From: an uncultured Prevotellaceae bacterium
GTDB taxonomy: Bacteria > Bacteroidota > Bacteroidia > Bacteroidales > Muribaculaceae
DNA length: 64,000 nucleotides
Direction of reading: 5' to 3'
Assembly: GCA_900318535.1 (NCBI GenBank)
Contig: ONKU01000008.1
Coordinates: 62,001 to 126,000 of the forward strand
The notes beneath the pieces were generated by a model. It did not search any database. It was not told the origin of the DNA and saw only the letters and a program-made list of their open reading frames with translations. The first letter of the stretch is position 1, and every line of letters starts with the position of its first letter. Below, one piece after another: positions 18,478-29,605 of this stretch. Made by a program: the position numbers and the translations under genes.

Positions 18478-19134
18478 ATGAAACGCTTACTCCTCATATT
18501 GGCTATTGCCGTGACTATGACGGCTTTACCGGGCACCAAGGCGCTCGCAGCACCCGCTGTGCAAGACCCGCTCGACAACATCGAACTGCCCTCGGTGTTG
18601 CAGAAGACCTTTGCCGGCTACTACCATTTCATCGAGCCCTCAACGGGCGACACGCTGGCGATGATCGTCTTCAACCCCATCATCATCTATCCGCGCGAGC
18701 GTTTCCGCAACAAGGCCGAGGAGAAGTACTACTGGAAGACCGTCCGCGACATCAAGAAGACGCTCCCCTATGCCAAACTCATCAGTTCGACGCTGCTCGA
18801 GACCTATGAGTACATCGACACCTACCAGACTCAAAAACAAAAGCAAGCCTATCTCAAACGATTTGAGAAAGAGTTGTTTAATCAGTACAAGCCGCAGATG
18901 AAGAAGATGACCAAGAGCCAAGGCAAAATGCTCATCAAACTCATCAACCGCGAGACCAACCAGAACAGCTACAGCATCTTGAAGGCCTTCCTGGGCACTT
19001 TTAGGGCAGGATTCTGGCAGACATTCAGTAAATTCTTCGGCGCCAGCCTCAAGGCAGGCTACCACCCCAACAAGGACAAGCAAGACGCCATGGTCGAGCG
19101 CATCTGCGTCCGCATCGAGCAAGGTGCCCTGTAA
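18478..19134 (+). CDS. DUF4294 family protein
   Basis: The protein has 218 residues from ATG of MKRLLLILAI. Signal peptide 1-24 (ALAAPA). The mature protein contains the DUF4294 core: YPRERFRNKAEEKYYWKTVR, then KKTLPYAKLISSTLLETYEY, then a basic helical C-terminus (FEKELFNQYKPQMKKMTKSQ, LIKLINRETNQNSY). The family is restricted to Bacteroidetes and has no assigned function. A TACTTTTG box at 18460-18467 lies 10 bases before the start, implying a very short leader. Confidence 0.88.
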   Translation: MKRLLLILAIAVTMTALPGTKALAAPAVQDPLDNIELPSVLQKTFAGYYHFIEPSTGDTLAMIVFNPIIIYPRERFRNKAEEKYYWKTVRDIKKTLPYAKLISSTLLETYEYIDTYQTQKQKQAYLKRFEKELFNQYKPQMKKMTKSQGKMLIKLINRETNQNSYSILKAFLGTFRAGFWQTFSKFFGASLKAGYHPNKDKQDAMVERICVRIEQGAL

Positions 19135-19384
19135 CCACCTCATCAATAGTTAATTATCCCCACTTCCCCGATTTTTATAGAAATTCTATAATAGAGATTC
19201 TATAAAAAACTGTTGGGTGTGTAACGGGCTACAAAAGCACGGATGGCCATAGAATCCCGTGAATGGTCATCAAATGATTATTTTTGGTCATTCGTGGGCA
19301 TTGATGGACAGTCGTGTTTTTATGGTGGCAGATTCACAAATGACTTGTGACGAGAATTTTTGCGGCTCTCCAAAAACTTTTTTG

Positions 19385-19392
19385 TACCTTTG
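19385..19392 (+). promoter_or_regulatory. Putative -7 promoter box of metG
   Basis: TACCTTTG, with a TTTTG about 22 bases upstream; this gives metG a leader of about 45 bases. Confidence 0.5.
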
Positions 19393-19442
19393 CAGGCTAA
19401 TAGAGAAAATAACAACAAATTAAATAACAAGATATAAGCCAA

Positions 19443-21509
19443 ATGGAGAAAGAGAAGAAATTTGCACGCACGCTGGTGACGACGGCGTTGCCCTATGCTA
19501 ACGGACCTGTCCACATCGGTCACCTGGCCGGTGTGTATGTGCCCGCCGACATCTATGTGCGCTACCTGCGACTGCAGGGCGAGAATGTGCTGTTCGTGGG
19601 CGGCAGTGATGAGCACGGTGTGCCCGTGACCCAGCGAGCCCGCAAGGAGGGCATCACTCCGCAACAGGTCGTGGATCGTTACCATGCCATCATCAGGGAT
19701 TCGTTCGAGGAACTGGGTATCTCTTATGATATCTACAGCCGCACGACGAGCAAGACGCATCACCAGTTTGCCGCTGAGTTCTTCCGCAAACTCTATGACG
19801 AGGGCAAGCTCATCGAGAAGGTGACCAAGCAGTTCTATGACGAGCAGGATGGCAAGTTCCTGACCGACCGCGACGTCGAGGGCGAGTGCCCCTACTGCCA
19901 TCATCCGGCAGCCAAGGGCAACCAGTGTGAGGACGGCTGCGGCCGTGACCTGGACCCCACCGAACTCATCAACCCGCACGCCAAGGACAGCGACCATCCC
20001 CTCGTGCTCAAGGACACCACCAACTGGTTCCTGCCCCTCAACGAGTATGAGGGCTGGCTCAAGGAGTGGATCCTCGAGGGCCATAAGGAATGGCGCAGCA
20101 ACGTCTATGGCCAGTGCAAGTCGTGGCTCGACAACGGGTTGCAACCCCGCGCCATGACGCGCGACCTGGACTGGGGTATCCCCGTGCCCGTCGAGGGTGC
20201 CGAGGGCAAGGTGCTCTACGTGTGGTTTGATGCCCCCATCGGCTACATCAGCAACACCAAGGAACTGTGCGATGCCCAGCCCGACCGCTGGGGCACATGG
20301 CAGCAGTGGTGGCAGCAGCAGGACACGCGCCTCATCCACTTCATCGGCAAGGACAACATCGTGTTCCACTGCATCATCTTCCCCACGATGATGAAGGCCC
20401 ATGGCGACTATGTGATGCCCGACAACGTGCCGGCCAACGAGTTCCTGAACCTAGAGGGCGACAAGATTTCAACCAGCCGCAACTGGGCCGTATGGCTGCA
20501 TGAGTATCTGGTGGACTTCCCCGGCAAGCAGGACGTGCTGCGCTATGTACTCACGGCCAATGCCCCCGAGACCAAAGACAATGACTTCACCTGGAAGGAC
20601 TTCCAGGCCCGCAACAACAACGAGTTGGTGGCCATCCTGGGCAACTTCGTGAATCGCGCCCTGGTGCTGACGCACAAGTTCTGTGAGGGCATCGTTCCTG
20701 AGGCCGGCGAACTCACCGATGTGGACCGCGCCGCCATCGAGGAATTCAAGAACGTGAAGGCCACGCTGAGCGACCACATCGAGCATTTCCACTTCCGTGA
20801 GGCACTGAAGGACGCTATGGACCTGGCCCGCTGCGGTAACAAGTATCTGGCCGACACCGAGCCTTGGAAACTCGCTAAAACCGACATGGCTCGCGTGCAG
20901 ACCATCATGAATGTGGCCCTGCAGATCACTGCCAACCTGTCCATCGCCTTCGAGCCGTTCCTGCCCTTCAGCTCAGCCAAACTGCGCAGCATGATCGGTA
21001 TCAGCAAGGTGGATTGGAGCCGCCTGGGTGACATCGACATCCTGCCCGTCGGCCAACAGCTGGAGCAGCCCGTGCTGCTGTTTGAGAAAATCGAGGATGA
21101 CGTCATCGATGCTCAAATCCAGCGTCTGGAGCGCATCAAGCAGGAGAACATCATCAACAACTTCAAGCCCAAGCCTGTCACCACGTCGTGCACCATCGAT
21201 GACTTCGCCAAACTCGACATCCGCGTGGGCACCGTCGTGGCGTGTGAGAAGGTGAAAAAGGCCGACAAACTGCTGAAGTTCACCATCGACGACGGTATGG
21301 CAGGCCGCACCATCATCAGCGGCATCGCCAAGTGGTATGAGCCCGAAGACCTTGTGGGTAAGCAGGTGTGCTTCATCGCCAATTTCCCGCCCCGCAAGCT
21401 GAAGGGCATCGAGAGCCAGGGCATGATCCTGAGCGCTGAGGATGCCGGCGGCCGCCTCGTGGTCATCGGCCCGACGGGTCCCGTCAAGCCCGGCTGCCAG
21501 GTAGGGTGA
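19443..21509 (+). CDS. metG: Methionyl-tRNA synthetase with C-terminal tRNA-binding domain
   Basis: The protein has 688 residues. The HIGH motif is in [12 protein letters not shown], and a zinc knuckle in ECPYCHHPA...[11 protein letters not shown]. The KMSKS loop appears as [10 protein letters not shown], as is usual in MetRS. The C-terminal 110 residues (from [18 protein letters not shown]) are an EMAP-II/Trbp111-like OB-fold that binds tRNA and dimerises the enzyme. Full length. A clear hairpin at 21512-21535 follows the stop codon. Confidence 0.98.
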   Translation: MEKEKKFARTLVTTALPYANGPVHIGHLAGVYVPADIYVRYLRLQGENVLFVGGSDEHGVPVTQRARKEGITPQQVVDRYHAIIRDSFEELGISYDIYSRTTSKTHHQFAAEFFRKLYDEGKLIEKVTKQFYDEQDGKFLTDRDVEGECPYCHHPAAKGNQCEDGCGRDLDPTELINPHAKDSDHPLVLKDTTNWFLPLNEYEGWLKEWILEGHKEWRSNVYGQCKSWLDNGLQPRAMTRDLDWGIPVPVEGAEGKVLYVWFDAPIGYISNTKELCDAQPDRWGTWQQWWQQQDTRLIHFIGKDNIVFHCIIFPTMMKAHGDYVMPDNVPANEFLNLEGDKISTSRNWAVWLHEYLVDFPGKQDVLRYVLTANAPETKDNDFTWKDFQARNNNELVAILGNFVNRALVLTHKFCEGIVPEAGELTDVDRAAIEEFKNVKATLSDHIEHFHFREALKDAMDLARCGNKYLADTEPWKLAKTDMARVQTIMNVALQITANLSIAFEPFLPFSSAKLRSMIGISKVDWSRLGDIDILPVGQQLEQPVLLFEKIEDDVIDAQIQRLERIKQENIINNFKPKPVTTSCTIDDFAKLDIRVGTVVACEKVKKADKLLKFTIDDGMAGRTIISGIAKWYEPEDLVGKQVCFIANFPPRKLKGIESQGMILSAEDAGGRLVVIGPTGPVKPGCQVG

Positions 21510-21511
21510 TA

Positions 21512-21535
21512 TTCAAGCGGCATTTGCCGCTTGAA
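21512..21535 (+). terminator. Hairpin after metG
   Basis: An 11-bp perfect stem TTCAAGCGGCA/TGCCGCTTGAA with a 2-base minimal loop starts 3 bases after the metG stop and is followed by a 7-bp repeat array. Confidence 0.65.
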
Positions 21536-21734
21536 GTTTAGAGTTTAGAGCTTAGTGGTTAGAGAGTTTTTCTCTAGCCACTTGCTTTTATTGGTGTCCG
21601 GGGAAGCATCGAAGATGCTAGCGGTTCGAAGAACCGATTTTAATGAGAAAGACCAAGCTGCGAACCTCTCCGAGGCTCTTGCATGGTGTTTTCCATAAAA
21701 GTCGAGTCTTCGACCCGACTTGCCTCTTCGAGGC
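21535..21734 (+). repeat. Heptamer array followed by a string of short-loop hairpins
   Basis: AGTTTAG-type heptamers (21535-21562) merge into a stem AGTGG-TAGAGA/TCTCTA-CCACT (21554-21582). Further hairpins follow: AGCATC-gaa-GATGCT (21605-21619), CGGTTC-gaa-GAACCG (21622-21636), GTCGA/TCGAC (21701-21714) and GCCTC-ttc-GAGGC (21722-21734). Sequence 21510-22037 holds no gene I can support; a 68-codon ORF at 21643 is not convincing. Confidence 0.6.
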
Positions 21735-21901
21735 AAAAGCCAAGCCCATGATACAGCAGAAATGCTCATTCGATTCATATATAGCGAATTATGCCGATGT
21801 TGAGAACCTTCTCAAGACACTAATTATTAAAGAAGTATCTAGCTGGTGAGAGTCTGCTTATAATGCGATAATGTTAATAAAGGTTAAATATTAGCCTAAA
21901 A

Positions 21902-21933
21902 TTTGGTTTATAAAATAAACCGCTTTATCTTTG
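21902..21933 (+). promoter_or_regulatory. Promoter of the membrane protein/winged-helix operon
   Basis: TTTG (21902-21905), 20 bases, TATCTTTG (21926-21933). The spacer contains the palindrome GGTTTATAAAATAAACC (21905-21921). The 12-mer AAACCGCTTTAT (21917-21928), overlapping the -7 box, is repeated exactly at 22001-22012 in the leader. These are candidate binding sites for the regulator encoded by the second gene. Confidence 0.65.
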
Positions 21934-22037
21934 CATCGTGAAAACAAGAACGGTAATCGCGAGTGCTGTTCTTTTTTCGGAGAGTTTTAGTTTACATTTT
22001 AAACCGCTTTATAGCCAAATTAAAAACAATTCAAGTT

Positions 22038-22661
22038 ATGGAAGACAAGAAAATGACCGAGAAAGAAAGTCTCGAACTGATTACCGCGATGATCAATCGC
22101 ACCCGCCAGCGCTATATCGGCGACGGCAACATTTTGCTCATGTGGGGTTACCTCACGGTGATTGTAACCGCGCTGGTGTGGATTATGCTTATCACGACGC
22201 ACAACCCGGCATGGAACTGGTTATGGTTTGCAATAGGCGTTGTGGGCGGTATTGCCACCCCCATCATGTCGAAGAAGAGTGACCTGAAGAACGGTGTCAA
22301 GAGTTACTCCGACAAGATCACGTCTCAAATCTGGACTATCGTTGGTTTTGCGTCAGTGGTTGCGACGCTGTTCTGCGTCGGTTTTGGCCTCAAAGGTTTT
22401 AACGCCTGGGGGATGATGTTTGCTATCCCGCTGCTAATCGTTCCGATGGCCGAAATGGCCCAAGGTATTATCGTGAAAGAAAAGTCTCTCGTTGTGGGCG
22501 GAGCCATCGGATTGTGCGTCGGGCTATTCACGTTCTGCTGTATCGTTGGCAACGTGCGCCTGCTCATCAACTGGTTCCTGCCGCTGTTCATGATAGCCTT
22601 TGCCTGCATGATGATCATTCCGGGACACATCATTAACAACAAAGCCAAGTCGCAGCGATGA
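22038..22661 (+). CDS. Integral membrane protein, partner of winged-helix regulator
   Basis: The protein has 207 residues from ATG of MEDKKMTEKESL. A short cytoplasmic N-terminus is followed by about six hydrophobic segments (WGYLTVIVTALVWIMLI, WLWFAIGVVGGIATPIM, IVGFASVVATLFCVGFGL, MMFAIPLLIVPMAEMAQGII, VGGAIGLCVGLFTFCCIVG, LFMIAFACMMIIPGHII). The family is often found next to PadR- or MarR-like small regulators in Bacteroidetes; function is unknown. The stop codon overlaps the next start by 4 bases (ATGA), showing translational coupling. Confidence 0.8.
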   Translation: MEDKKMTEKESLELITAMINRTRQRYIGDGNILLMWGYLTVIVTALVWIMLITTHNPAWNWLWFAIGVVGGIATPIMSKKSDLKNGVKSYSDKITSQIWTIVGFASVVATLFCVGFGLKGFNAWGMMFAIPLLIVPMAEMAQGIIVKEKSLVVGGAIGLCVGLFTFCCIVGNVRLLINWFLPLFMIAFACMMIIPGHIINNKAKSQR

Positions 22662-22939
22662 AAGAGTTAGATCCCATCCTTCACTCCCAGCTGCGGCTGG
22701 CAGTGATGTCCATCCTGATGAACGTGGACGAGGCCGACTTTGTCTACCTCAAGGAACAGACCGAGTCCACCGCCGGGAACCTGAGCGTGCAGCTCGACAA
22801 ACTGTCCAATGCCGGTTACATCACCGTCACCAAGGGCTTTGTCGGCAAGAAGACACGCACGACCTGCCAGATTACCGAGCAAGGCCGCACAGCCTTCGAG
22901 GAATATGTCGAAGCATTAAAAGGTTACCTCAATCTGTAA
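22658..22939 (+). CDS. Small winged-helix transcriptional regulator
   Basis: The protein has 93 residues, a single winged HTH domain of the HTH_34/MarR-like type. Helices cover HSQLRLAVMSILMNV and DFVYLKEQTESTAGNLSVQLDKL (recognition helix), and the wing is YITVTKGFVGKKTRTTCQIT. It overlaps the membrane-protein gene by 4 bases. It probably represses its own operon; repeated 12-mers and a palindrome at the promoter are candidate operators. No ligand-binding domain is present. Confidence 0.9.
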   Translation: MKELDPILHSQLRLAVMSILMNVDEADFVYLKEQTESTAGNLSVQLDKLSNAGYITVTKGFVGKKTRTTCQITEQGRTAFEEYVEALKGYLNL

Positions 22940-22994
22940 ATAGCCGATTAAATTAGTGATAGGGGCGCTCATCCATAGTAGGGTGGGCGCTTCT

Positions 22995-24362
22995 TTACAG
23001 TATTTGGGGTTTCTCGTCGGGGAGGTGGGTACTGAGGATGCGTTGTGACTTGGGGTAGAGGTTGTTGGCGCGGTTGCCCAGGTTGTTGGCGAAGCCCAGC
23101 ACAGCGCCTGCATGGGCAACGAGGATGTAGCCTCGGGGACCGTCAACCGTGATGCTCTCGCCGCGCAGGTAGCGCAGGGCGGCAGGATAATCGACCTCGC
23201 AGACGGGGAATGCGTCGGCCGATCTTGCCAACGACATGGCCAGGGCAGGGTGGGGCACCGTTTTGCGGCCCATTACGGTGGCCAGTTCCACGCCGGCGTG
23301 CAGCACGTTCAACGAGGCGCGCAAGGCGGCTACTTCGCTGCGGATGTCCATCGGCACGGCAATCGACAGGTCTCCCTGCTGTCCAATCACGTAATCATTG
23401 GGAGAGTTGAGCCAGTTTTTGCCGATTTCATCGGCTTTTTTTGTGTTTTTCTCCTTGATGCGGATGTCCTGCCGCGGGGCATCGCCATCCTTGCGGAAGA
23501 CCGCCATAAACAGGCCCTCGCCGTCCACGCGGTGGGGCATGAAACGGTAGCCATGGCAATCGCTGCCGATGGCGGGATGGATGTTCCATGACGGCTCGAC
23601 AGGCACCTCCAGCGGTGTCGCCCCCAACTCCCGCATGATGAAGTCGGCCATCTGCTCGTTTTCCTGGCGGTTGTAGGTGCAGGTGCTGTAGATGAGCAGG
23701 CCACCGGGACGCAGGGCGGGCCACACGTCGGTGAGAATCTCGCGCTGGCGCTGGGCGCACTGATCGACCAGGGCGGGCGACCACTGGGCGACGGCCTCGT
23801 CGTCCTTGCGCATCATGCCCTCGCCGCTGCATGGCACATCGGCCGCAATGACGTCAAAGAAATGCGTCAGCTTGCCCACCTGGGCGGGTGCGTTGCTCGT
23901 CACCACACAGCGGGGATGGCCCCAACGGATGACGTTATCGGCCAGCACACGGGCACGCGGCGGCACAATCTCGTTGGCCACCGTCATCGAGCCCTCGGGC
24001 AATGCCTGGATGGCGGCTGTGGTTTTGCCGCCTGGGGCAGCACACAGGTCCAGATAGCGCACCGGCTCATGGATGAGGCTACCGATCACGTGTGCAATGA
24101 ACATCGACGAAGCGTCCTGCACGTAGTAGCGTCCCGCATGCCAGTCGGTGTCGAAGGTGAAGGGTGGGCGGTTGTCCAAGTAATAACCCTGACCGCACCA
24201 GGGCACGCGGCGTGCCCCGTCGGGCACATCAGCACCCCTCGCGGTGTTGACGCGCACGGCGACGCTGGGCTCGCTCGACGTGATGGCATCGGCCAGCGCC
24301 TCCCACTCGTCGGGCAGCAGCCCCCGCAATTGCTCTATAAACGCCTCAGGTAAATTCATCAT
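22995..24362 (-). CDS. RsmF-like rRNA (cytosine-C5) methyltransferase (NOL1/NOP2/Sun family)
   Basis: The protein has 455 residues from the ATG pair at 24362/24359. The S-adenosylmethionine site is YLDLCAAPGGKTT. The two family cysteines are in ADVPCSGEGMMR (motif IV) and YSTCTYNRQENEQ (motif VI); one attacks the cytosine and the other releases the enzyme. The C-terminal 150 residues match the RsmF-type extension (SIAVPMDIRSEVAALRASLNVLHAG, AALRYLRGESI), which contacts RNA. The exact target, possibly m5C in 16S rRNA, is inferred from family membership. The TACTTTTG box ends 2 bases before the first ATG, so the mRNA is probably leaderless. Confidence 0.92.
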   Translation of the reverse strand: MMNLPEAFIEQLRGLLPDEWEALADAITSSEPSVAVRVNTARGADVPDGARRVPWCGQGYYLDNRPPFTFDTDWHAGRYYVQDASSMFIAHVIGSLIHEPVRYLDLCAAPGGKTTAAIQALPEGSMTVANEIVPPRARVLADNVIRWGHPRCVVTSNAPAQVGKLTHFFDVIAADVPCSGEGMMRKDDEAVAQWSPALVDQCAQRQREILTDVWPALRPGGLLIYSTCTYNRQENEQMADFIMRELGATPLEVPVEPSWNIHPAIGSDCHGYRFMPHRVDGEGLFMAVFRKDGDAPRQDIRIKEKNTKKADEIGKNWLNSPNDYVIGQQGDLSIAVPMDIRSEVAALRASLNVLHAGVELATVMGRKTVPHPALAMSLARSADAFPVCEVDYPAALRYLRGESITVDGPRGYILVAHAGAVLGFANNLGNRANNLYPKSQRILSTHLPDEKPQIL

Positions 24363-24364
24363 CG

Positions 24365-24372
24365 CAAAAGTA
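24365..24372 (-). promoter_or_regulatory. -7 box abutting the RsmF-like start codon
   Basis: TACTTTTG on the minus strand ends 2 bases before the first ATG of the gene. With the usual distance from this box, transcription would start at or inside the first codons. Confidence 0.55.
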
Positions 24373-24485
24373 GTACATTCTCTTGAAATACAGCTTATCT
24401 TCTTGCCGAAAAGTAGCATCCCTATAGGTTTGAAACTTACTGGAAATCGTGGGGCATGAATTAGGGTTTTTTAAGGTTTGAAGGT

Positions 24486-26554
<2,069 letters not shown>

Positions 26555-26556
26555 TT

Positions 26557-26587
26557 CTAAAATTGCCAGAATTGCTGGCAATTTTAG
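26557..26587 (+). terminator. Terminator of gyrB
   Basis: A perfect 13-bp stem CTAAAATTGCCAG/CTGGCAATTTTAG with a 5-base loop, starting 2 bases after the stop codon; the stem's own T-rich arm may serve as the release tract. Confidence 0.75.
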
Positions 26588-26588
26588 A

Positions 26589-26711
26589 AGTTTAGAGTTT
26601 AGGGTTTAGAGTTTAGAGAGCCTTTGGCTCCGCGGGGCGTAATCCCCGCGACGATATATACATCTACAACAACCCCTGGGACCGCCATTGGACCCAGGGG
26701 TAATTTATTTG
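26589..26711 (+). repeat. Heptamer array and three hairpins downstream of gyrB
   Basis: Four heptamers (AGTTTAG, AGTTTAG, GGTTTAG, AGTTTAG; 26589-26616) lead into GAGCC-ttt-GGCTC (26618-26630), CGCGGGG/CCCCGCG (26631-26650) and ACCCCTGGG/CCCAGGGGT (26682-26711). No gene is seen in 26555-26917. Confidence 0.6.
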
Positions 26712-26805
26712 GAGTCTGCCACAGGTCAGTCGCAAAAAATGAAACTCGCGCTATTTAATGTGAGCGAGATGACAGCAAATCATTGATACTCAATTTATTC
26801 GGTGA

Positions 26806-26885
26806 GTAGAGACGCAAAATCGCGTCTCCAACCGTTTGGCATTATCCAAATCCTGCCCTTGAAGCGCAAAATTTTGCACCTCTAC
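26806..26885. repeat. REPIN-like repeat copy 4 (decayed)
   Basis: GTAGAGACGCAAAATCGCGTCTC and a worn second half, AGCGCAAAATTTTGCACCTCTAC. The first hairpin has lost two bases and the second carries substitutions. Confidence 0.7.
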
Positions 26886-26917
26886 ATGACTCAGATGGCA
26901 AACTCGCTGAGAACCGA

Positions 26918-28108
26918 TTACCACCTGACTGCGTGTGATAGCGTGATTTGGCGGGACTCGCCGTTGGCACCGATTACGTCGAGTGTGATTTGAGGCAGTT
27001 CATCGATGCGGTATTCTTCTTCCCAGGTGAAGCCCTCCACGGGCCTGCTGTTGACAGCGATGATGCGGTCGTTTAATTGCAGCCCTGCTTGGGCAGCGTC
27101 TCCATTGCGCGTGAGCGATGAAACAATCCAGCCCTTACCGATGTCGGTGCGGTTTCTGAAATCGAAGTCATAGGTGGGCTTGACGGATTGGTCTGCCTTG
27201 AAACGCTTGAGGTAGAGAACACTGTGCGGAATGTCAATAATCAGATTGAACTTGGATAACACCTTATTGCCGATGATGCCGACATAATCCTTCTGGCCAA
27301 AGGCGCCTGTTCCGTTGGGCAAATAGGAAATCACCTCGTTGCTGGTGGTGTCAGAGCCGATGACAATGCGCTGTGACTGCATCTCGATCATTGACTCTTG
27401 TGACTTGTCTCCAATGCCAAACTGCGTTATGTCCTTAACATATCGCTTGCCTGGCAACGATTCAAGTCCGTACTGCTTGACAGTACTTGCCGTGAAGTCG
27501 ACCGCGGCACCTGAGCCCGTGTCCACAAGAAACCAACCCTGGATGCTCTTGCCGCCAACGAGGACCTCGGCTTGAACCTGGATTCGGTGGTCATGGCAAC
27601 GGATAGGTAATTTCTCATAGCCTTCAACCGGTGGATTTCCATCCTTGTAATACTTCAAGAAACTATGCTCAAAGTTGATTTCCAACGGATGCTTCTCAAT
27701 GTCCTTGATGCCCCAAATGCCATCGACATGGCAATCCACCACATCTCTCAACTTGAAAATCGGTACAATCTGGTAAGTGCTCTTTAACGACCCGATGCTC
27801 AACGATGTAAGGTCCATGATGACGCGCACACTGGTGCTACCCGCGGCGCCCCCTGTTCTGGCCCGGCCGAGGCTCTGGGGATGCCATTCCGAGGCCGAGA
27901 GATAGACACTGTCGATGCCGAACAGGTCAGAGCCTCCCGTGTCAAAGATAACGTTGGCCTGATGCTCATTGTTGATACATGCAGGGAGATAGAGATGCCC
28001 ACGGTACAGGAACGGGATGCTATCATTGCCCCAAGCCACTGCAACCCATGACCAAAGTACGGCAAGGACGATGATGGGCAATCGCTGATTATTCTTTAAA
28101 AACATCAT
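26918..28108 (-). CDS. Exported retropepsin-like aspartyl protease with PDZ domain
   Basis: The protein has 396 residues from the ATG pair at 28108/28105; a GTG further upstream is less likely. A signal segment (about 8-27) precedes two aspartyl-protease half-sites, VIFDTGGSDLFG (DTG at 56-58) and FLVDTGSGAAVD (DTG at 196-198). This is the duplicated pattern of single-chain pepsin-like or retropepsin-like enzymes in bacteria. Residues about 315-385 form a PDZ domain (GWIVSSLTRNGDAAQAGLQLNDRI). It is downstream of the M56-TonB and BlaI genes on the same strand. A joint proteolytic signalling role is possible but unproven. Confidence 0.85.
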   Translation of the reverse strand: MMFLKNNQRLPIIVLAVLWSWVAVAWGNDSIPFLYRGHLYLPACINNEHQANVIFDTGGSDLFGIDSVYLSASEWHPQSLGRARTGGAAGSTSVRVIMDLTSLSIGSLKSTYQIVPIFKLRDVVDCHVDGIWGIKDIEKHPLEINFEHSFLKYYKDGNPPVEGYEKLPIRCHDHRIQVQAEVLVGGKSIQGWFLVDTGSGAAVDFTASTVKQYGLESLPGKRYVKDITQFGIGDKSQESMIEMQSQRIVIGSDTTSNEVISYLPNGTGAFGQKDYVGIIGNKVLSKFNLIIDIPHSVLYLKRFKADQSVKPTYDFDFRNRTDIGKGWIVSSLTRNGDAAQAGLQLNDRIIAVNSRPVEGFTWEEEYRIDELPQITLDVIGANGESRQITLSHAVRW

Positions 28109-28215
28109 CTTCGTTAATTGATTGTTCGTCAATAATTTGCGCACATTTAACGTGAGTTCGACGATTGTGTTTCATCGAACTCACGCTACTTTAATAACTA
28201 ATGATAGATGTAGAA

Positions 28216-29592
28216 TTACTCACCGTCTTGTTTTTGAGGTTTGCTCTGGAGTTTGAAGGAGATGGGAATGGTGTACCATACGGCAACGGGTTTGCCGTCT
28301 TGGCGGCCGGGGATGAAGTTGGGCATTGACTTGACCACGCGGAGGGCCTCGGCATCCAGTTCGGGATCTACCGAGCGGACAACCTTGACTTCCCCAATCT
28401 GTCCGTCCTTCTCAACTACAAACTGCAGGATCACACGGCCCTCGACATTGTTCTTGGCCGCATTAGCGGGGTATTGGATGTTCTGTTGCAGAAATTTCAT
28501 CATCTCTGCCATACCACCAGGGAACTCGGGCATCTGCTCGACAGAATTATACACCTTCTTGGATTGAGGTTCAGTATCTACGGGAGCCAGCTCCTCGGTG
28601 TTCATTTCGACAGCCTCAGGAACGGCCTTTACTTCGACAGGCTGGTTAGCGGCCTCGACCTGGACGGGCTCGGGCGCCTGCACCTCTGACTGGACAGCGT
28701 TGTCTTGCTGAACACTCGTCACTCCTGCTGCTACACTCTTGGGGTTGGCAAAGGCCAACAGCGCCAATGCTATCACGGGCACCACAGCCAGCGCACGCAA
28801 AGTATTCCATCGGCTGCTTTTGTTCATAGTCATCATACGGATTCGTTTTTTTAGAGATTGATAATTGAAGCTATTGGCCATCGAGAATAGCTGGTTCCCG
28901 ACGGACTTTCGTATGAGCAGCAACTGGTACTGCTTCACGTCGACACCTTGGTTAAGAACGGCCATATCGGCCTCATATTCATGCACTTGACGCAACTCAC
29001 GGCCCAACAGCCAGGCAGCAGGGTTCCACCATTGGAACAGCGCCACTAGGCTCCAGAATATGATGTCCAGGGAATGCCGCAGGTCGATGTGTGCCTGCTC
29101 GTGAATGAGTATCTCACGCGGGTTGTCGCGATAGTCCTGCTCGTTGATCACGATGTGGCCAAAGTAACTGAATGGGGATATGTCGCCGGGAACCACATGC
29201 AGGGAGGCGCCGTTGGGAAGCGCCTCGCGGCGGCCATTCTTCATCAGGCGGCGCAGGTTCCATTGGCTATGCAGCAGCCATGCAGCTACCAGTGCCATAC
29301 CGATGAAATAGAGCACGGTAGCAATGCCCATCACGCTCCAGGACGATTGCTGGCCGGCCACTTGAGTATTGGGCGTAACGATCAGGTCCTCGAGCACCAC
29401 CATCTGCTGGGCAACCGGTGCTGCGGCATCCAGCGACAGACGCATCCACGGCAGCACCATCGCTAGCGCCATGACCGAGAGCAGGGCAACGCGGTTGAAC
29501 CGGTGGAACGTCTCACGGCTGAGAAGCAGCTTCCACAGCAGGTAAAAGGCGATGAGGCAGAGGCCAACCTTTATTTGATAAATGAGTAACAT
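28216..29592 (-). CDS. BlaR1-like M56 metallopeptidase fused to TonB C-terminal domain
   Basis: The protein has 458 residues. Transmembrane helices near residues 1-20, 35-50 and 88-107 frame an M56 peptidase domain, with zinc site HEQAH at 164-168 and a downstream Glu in VHEYEADM. A further transmembrane helix (ALAVVPVIALALLAFA) is followed by a Pro/Glu/Val-rich linker and a TonB/energy-transducer domain (about 355-455, MPEFPGGMAEMMKFL, YPANAAKNNVEGRVILQF). M56 sensors of the BlaR1 type cleave BlaI-type repressors on signal. It starts 13 bases after the BlaI gene ends, so the pair is one operon. No beta-lactamase is nearby and no penicillin-binding sensor domain is present. Confidence 0.92.
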   Translation of the reverse strand: MLLIYQIKVGLCLIAFYLLWKLLLSRETFHRFNRVALLSVMALAMVLPWMRLSLDAAAPVAQQMVVLEDLIVTPNTQVAGQQSSWSVMGIATVLYFIGMALVAAWLLHSQWNLRRLMKNGRREALPNGASLHVVPGDISPFSYFGHIVINEQDYRDNPREILIHEQAHIDLRHSLDIIFWSLVALFQWWNPAAWLLGRELRQVHEYEADMAVLNQGVDVKQYQLLLIRKSVGNQLFSMANSFNYQSLKKRIRMMTMNKSSRWNTLRALAVVPVIALALLAFANPKSVAAGVTSVQQDNAVQSEVQAPEPVQVEAANQPVEVKAVPEAVEMNTEELAPVDTEPQSKKVYNSVEQMPEFPGGMAEMMKFLQQNIQYPANAAKNNVEGRVILQFVVEKDGQIGEVKVVRSVDPELDAEALRVVKSMPNFIPGRQDGKPVAVWYTIPISFKLQSKPQKQDGE

Positions 29593-29605
29593 AGCGATAA
29601 AGTTT

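Noticed and set aside
21643..21849. 68-codon plus-strand frame after metG
   Set aside because: It is made largely of hairpin arms, has no convincing ribosome-binding site and no recognisable family.
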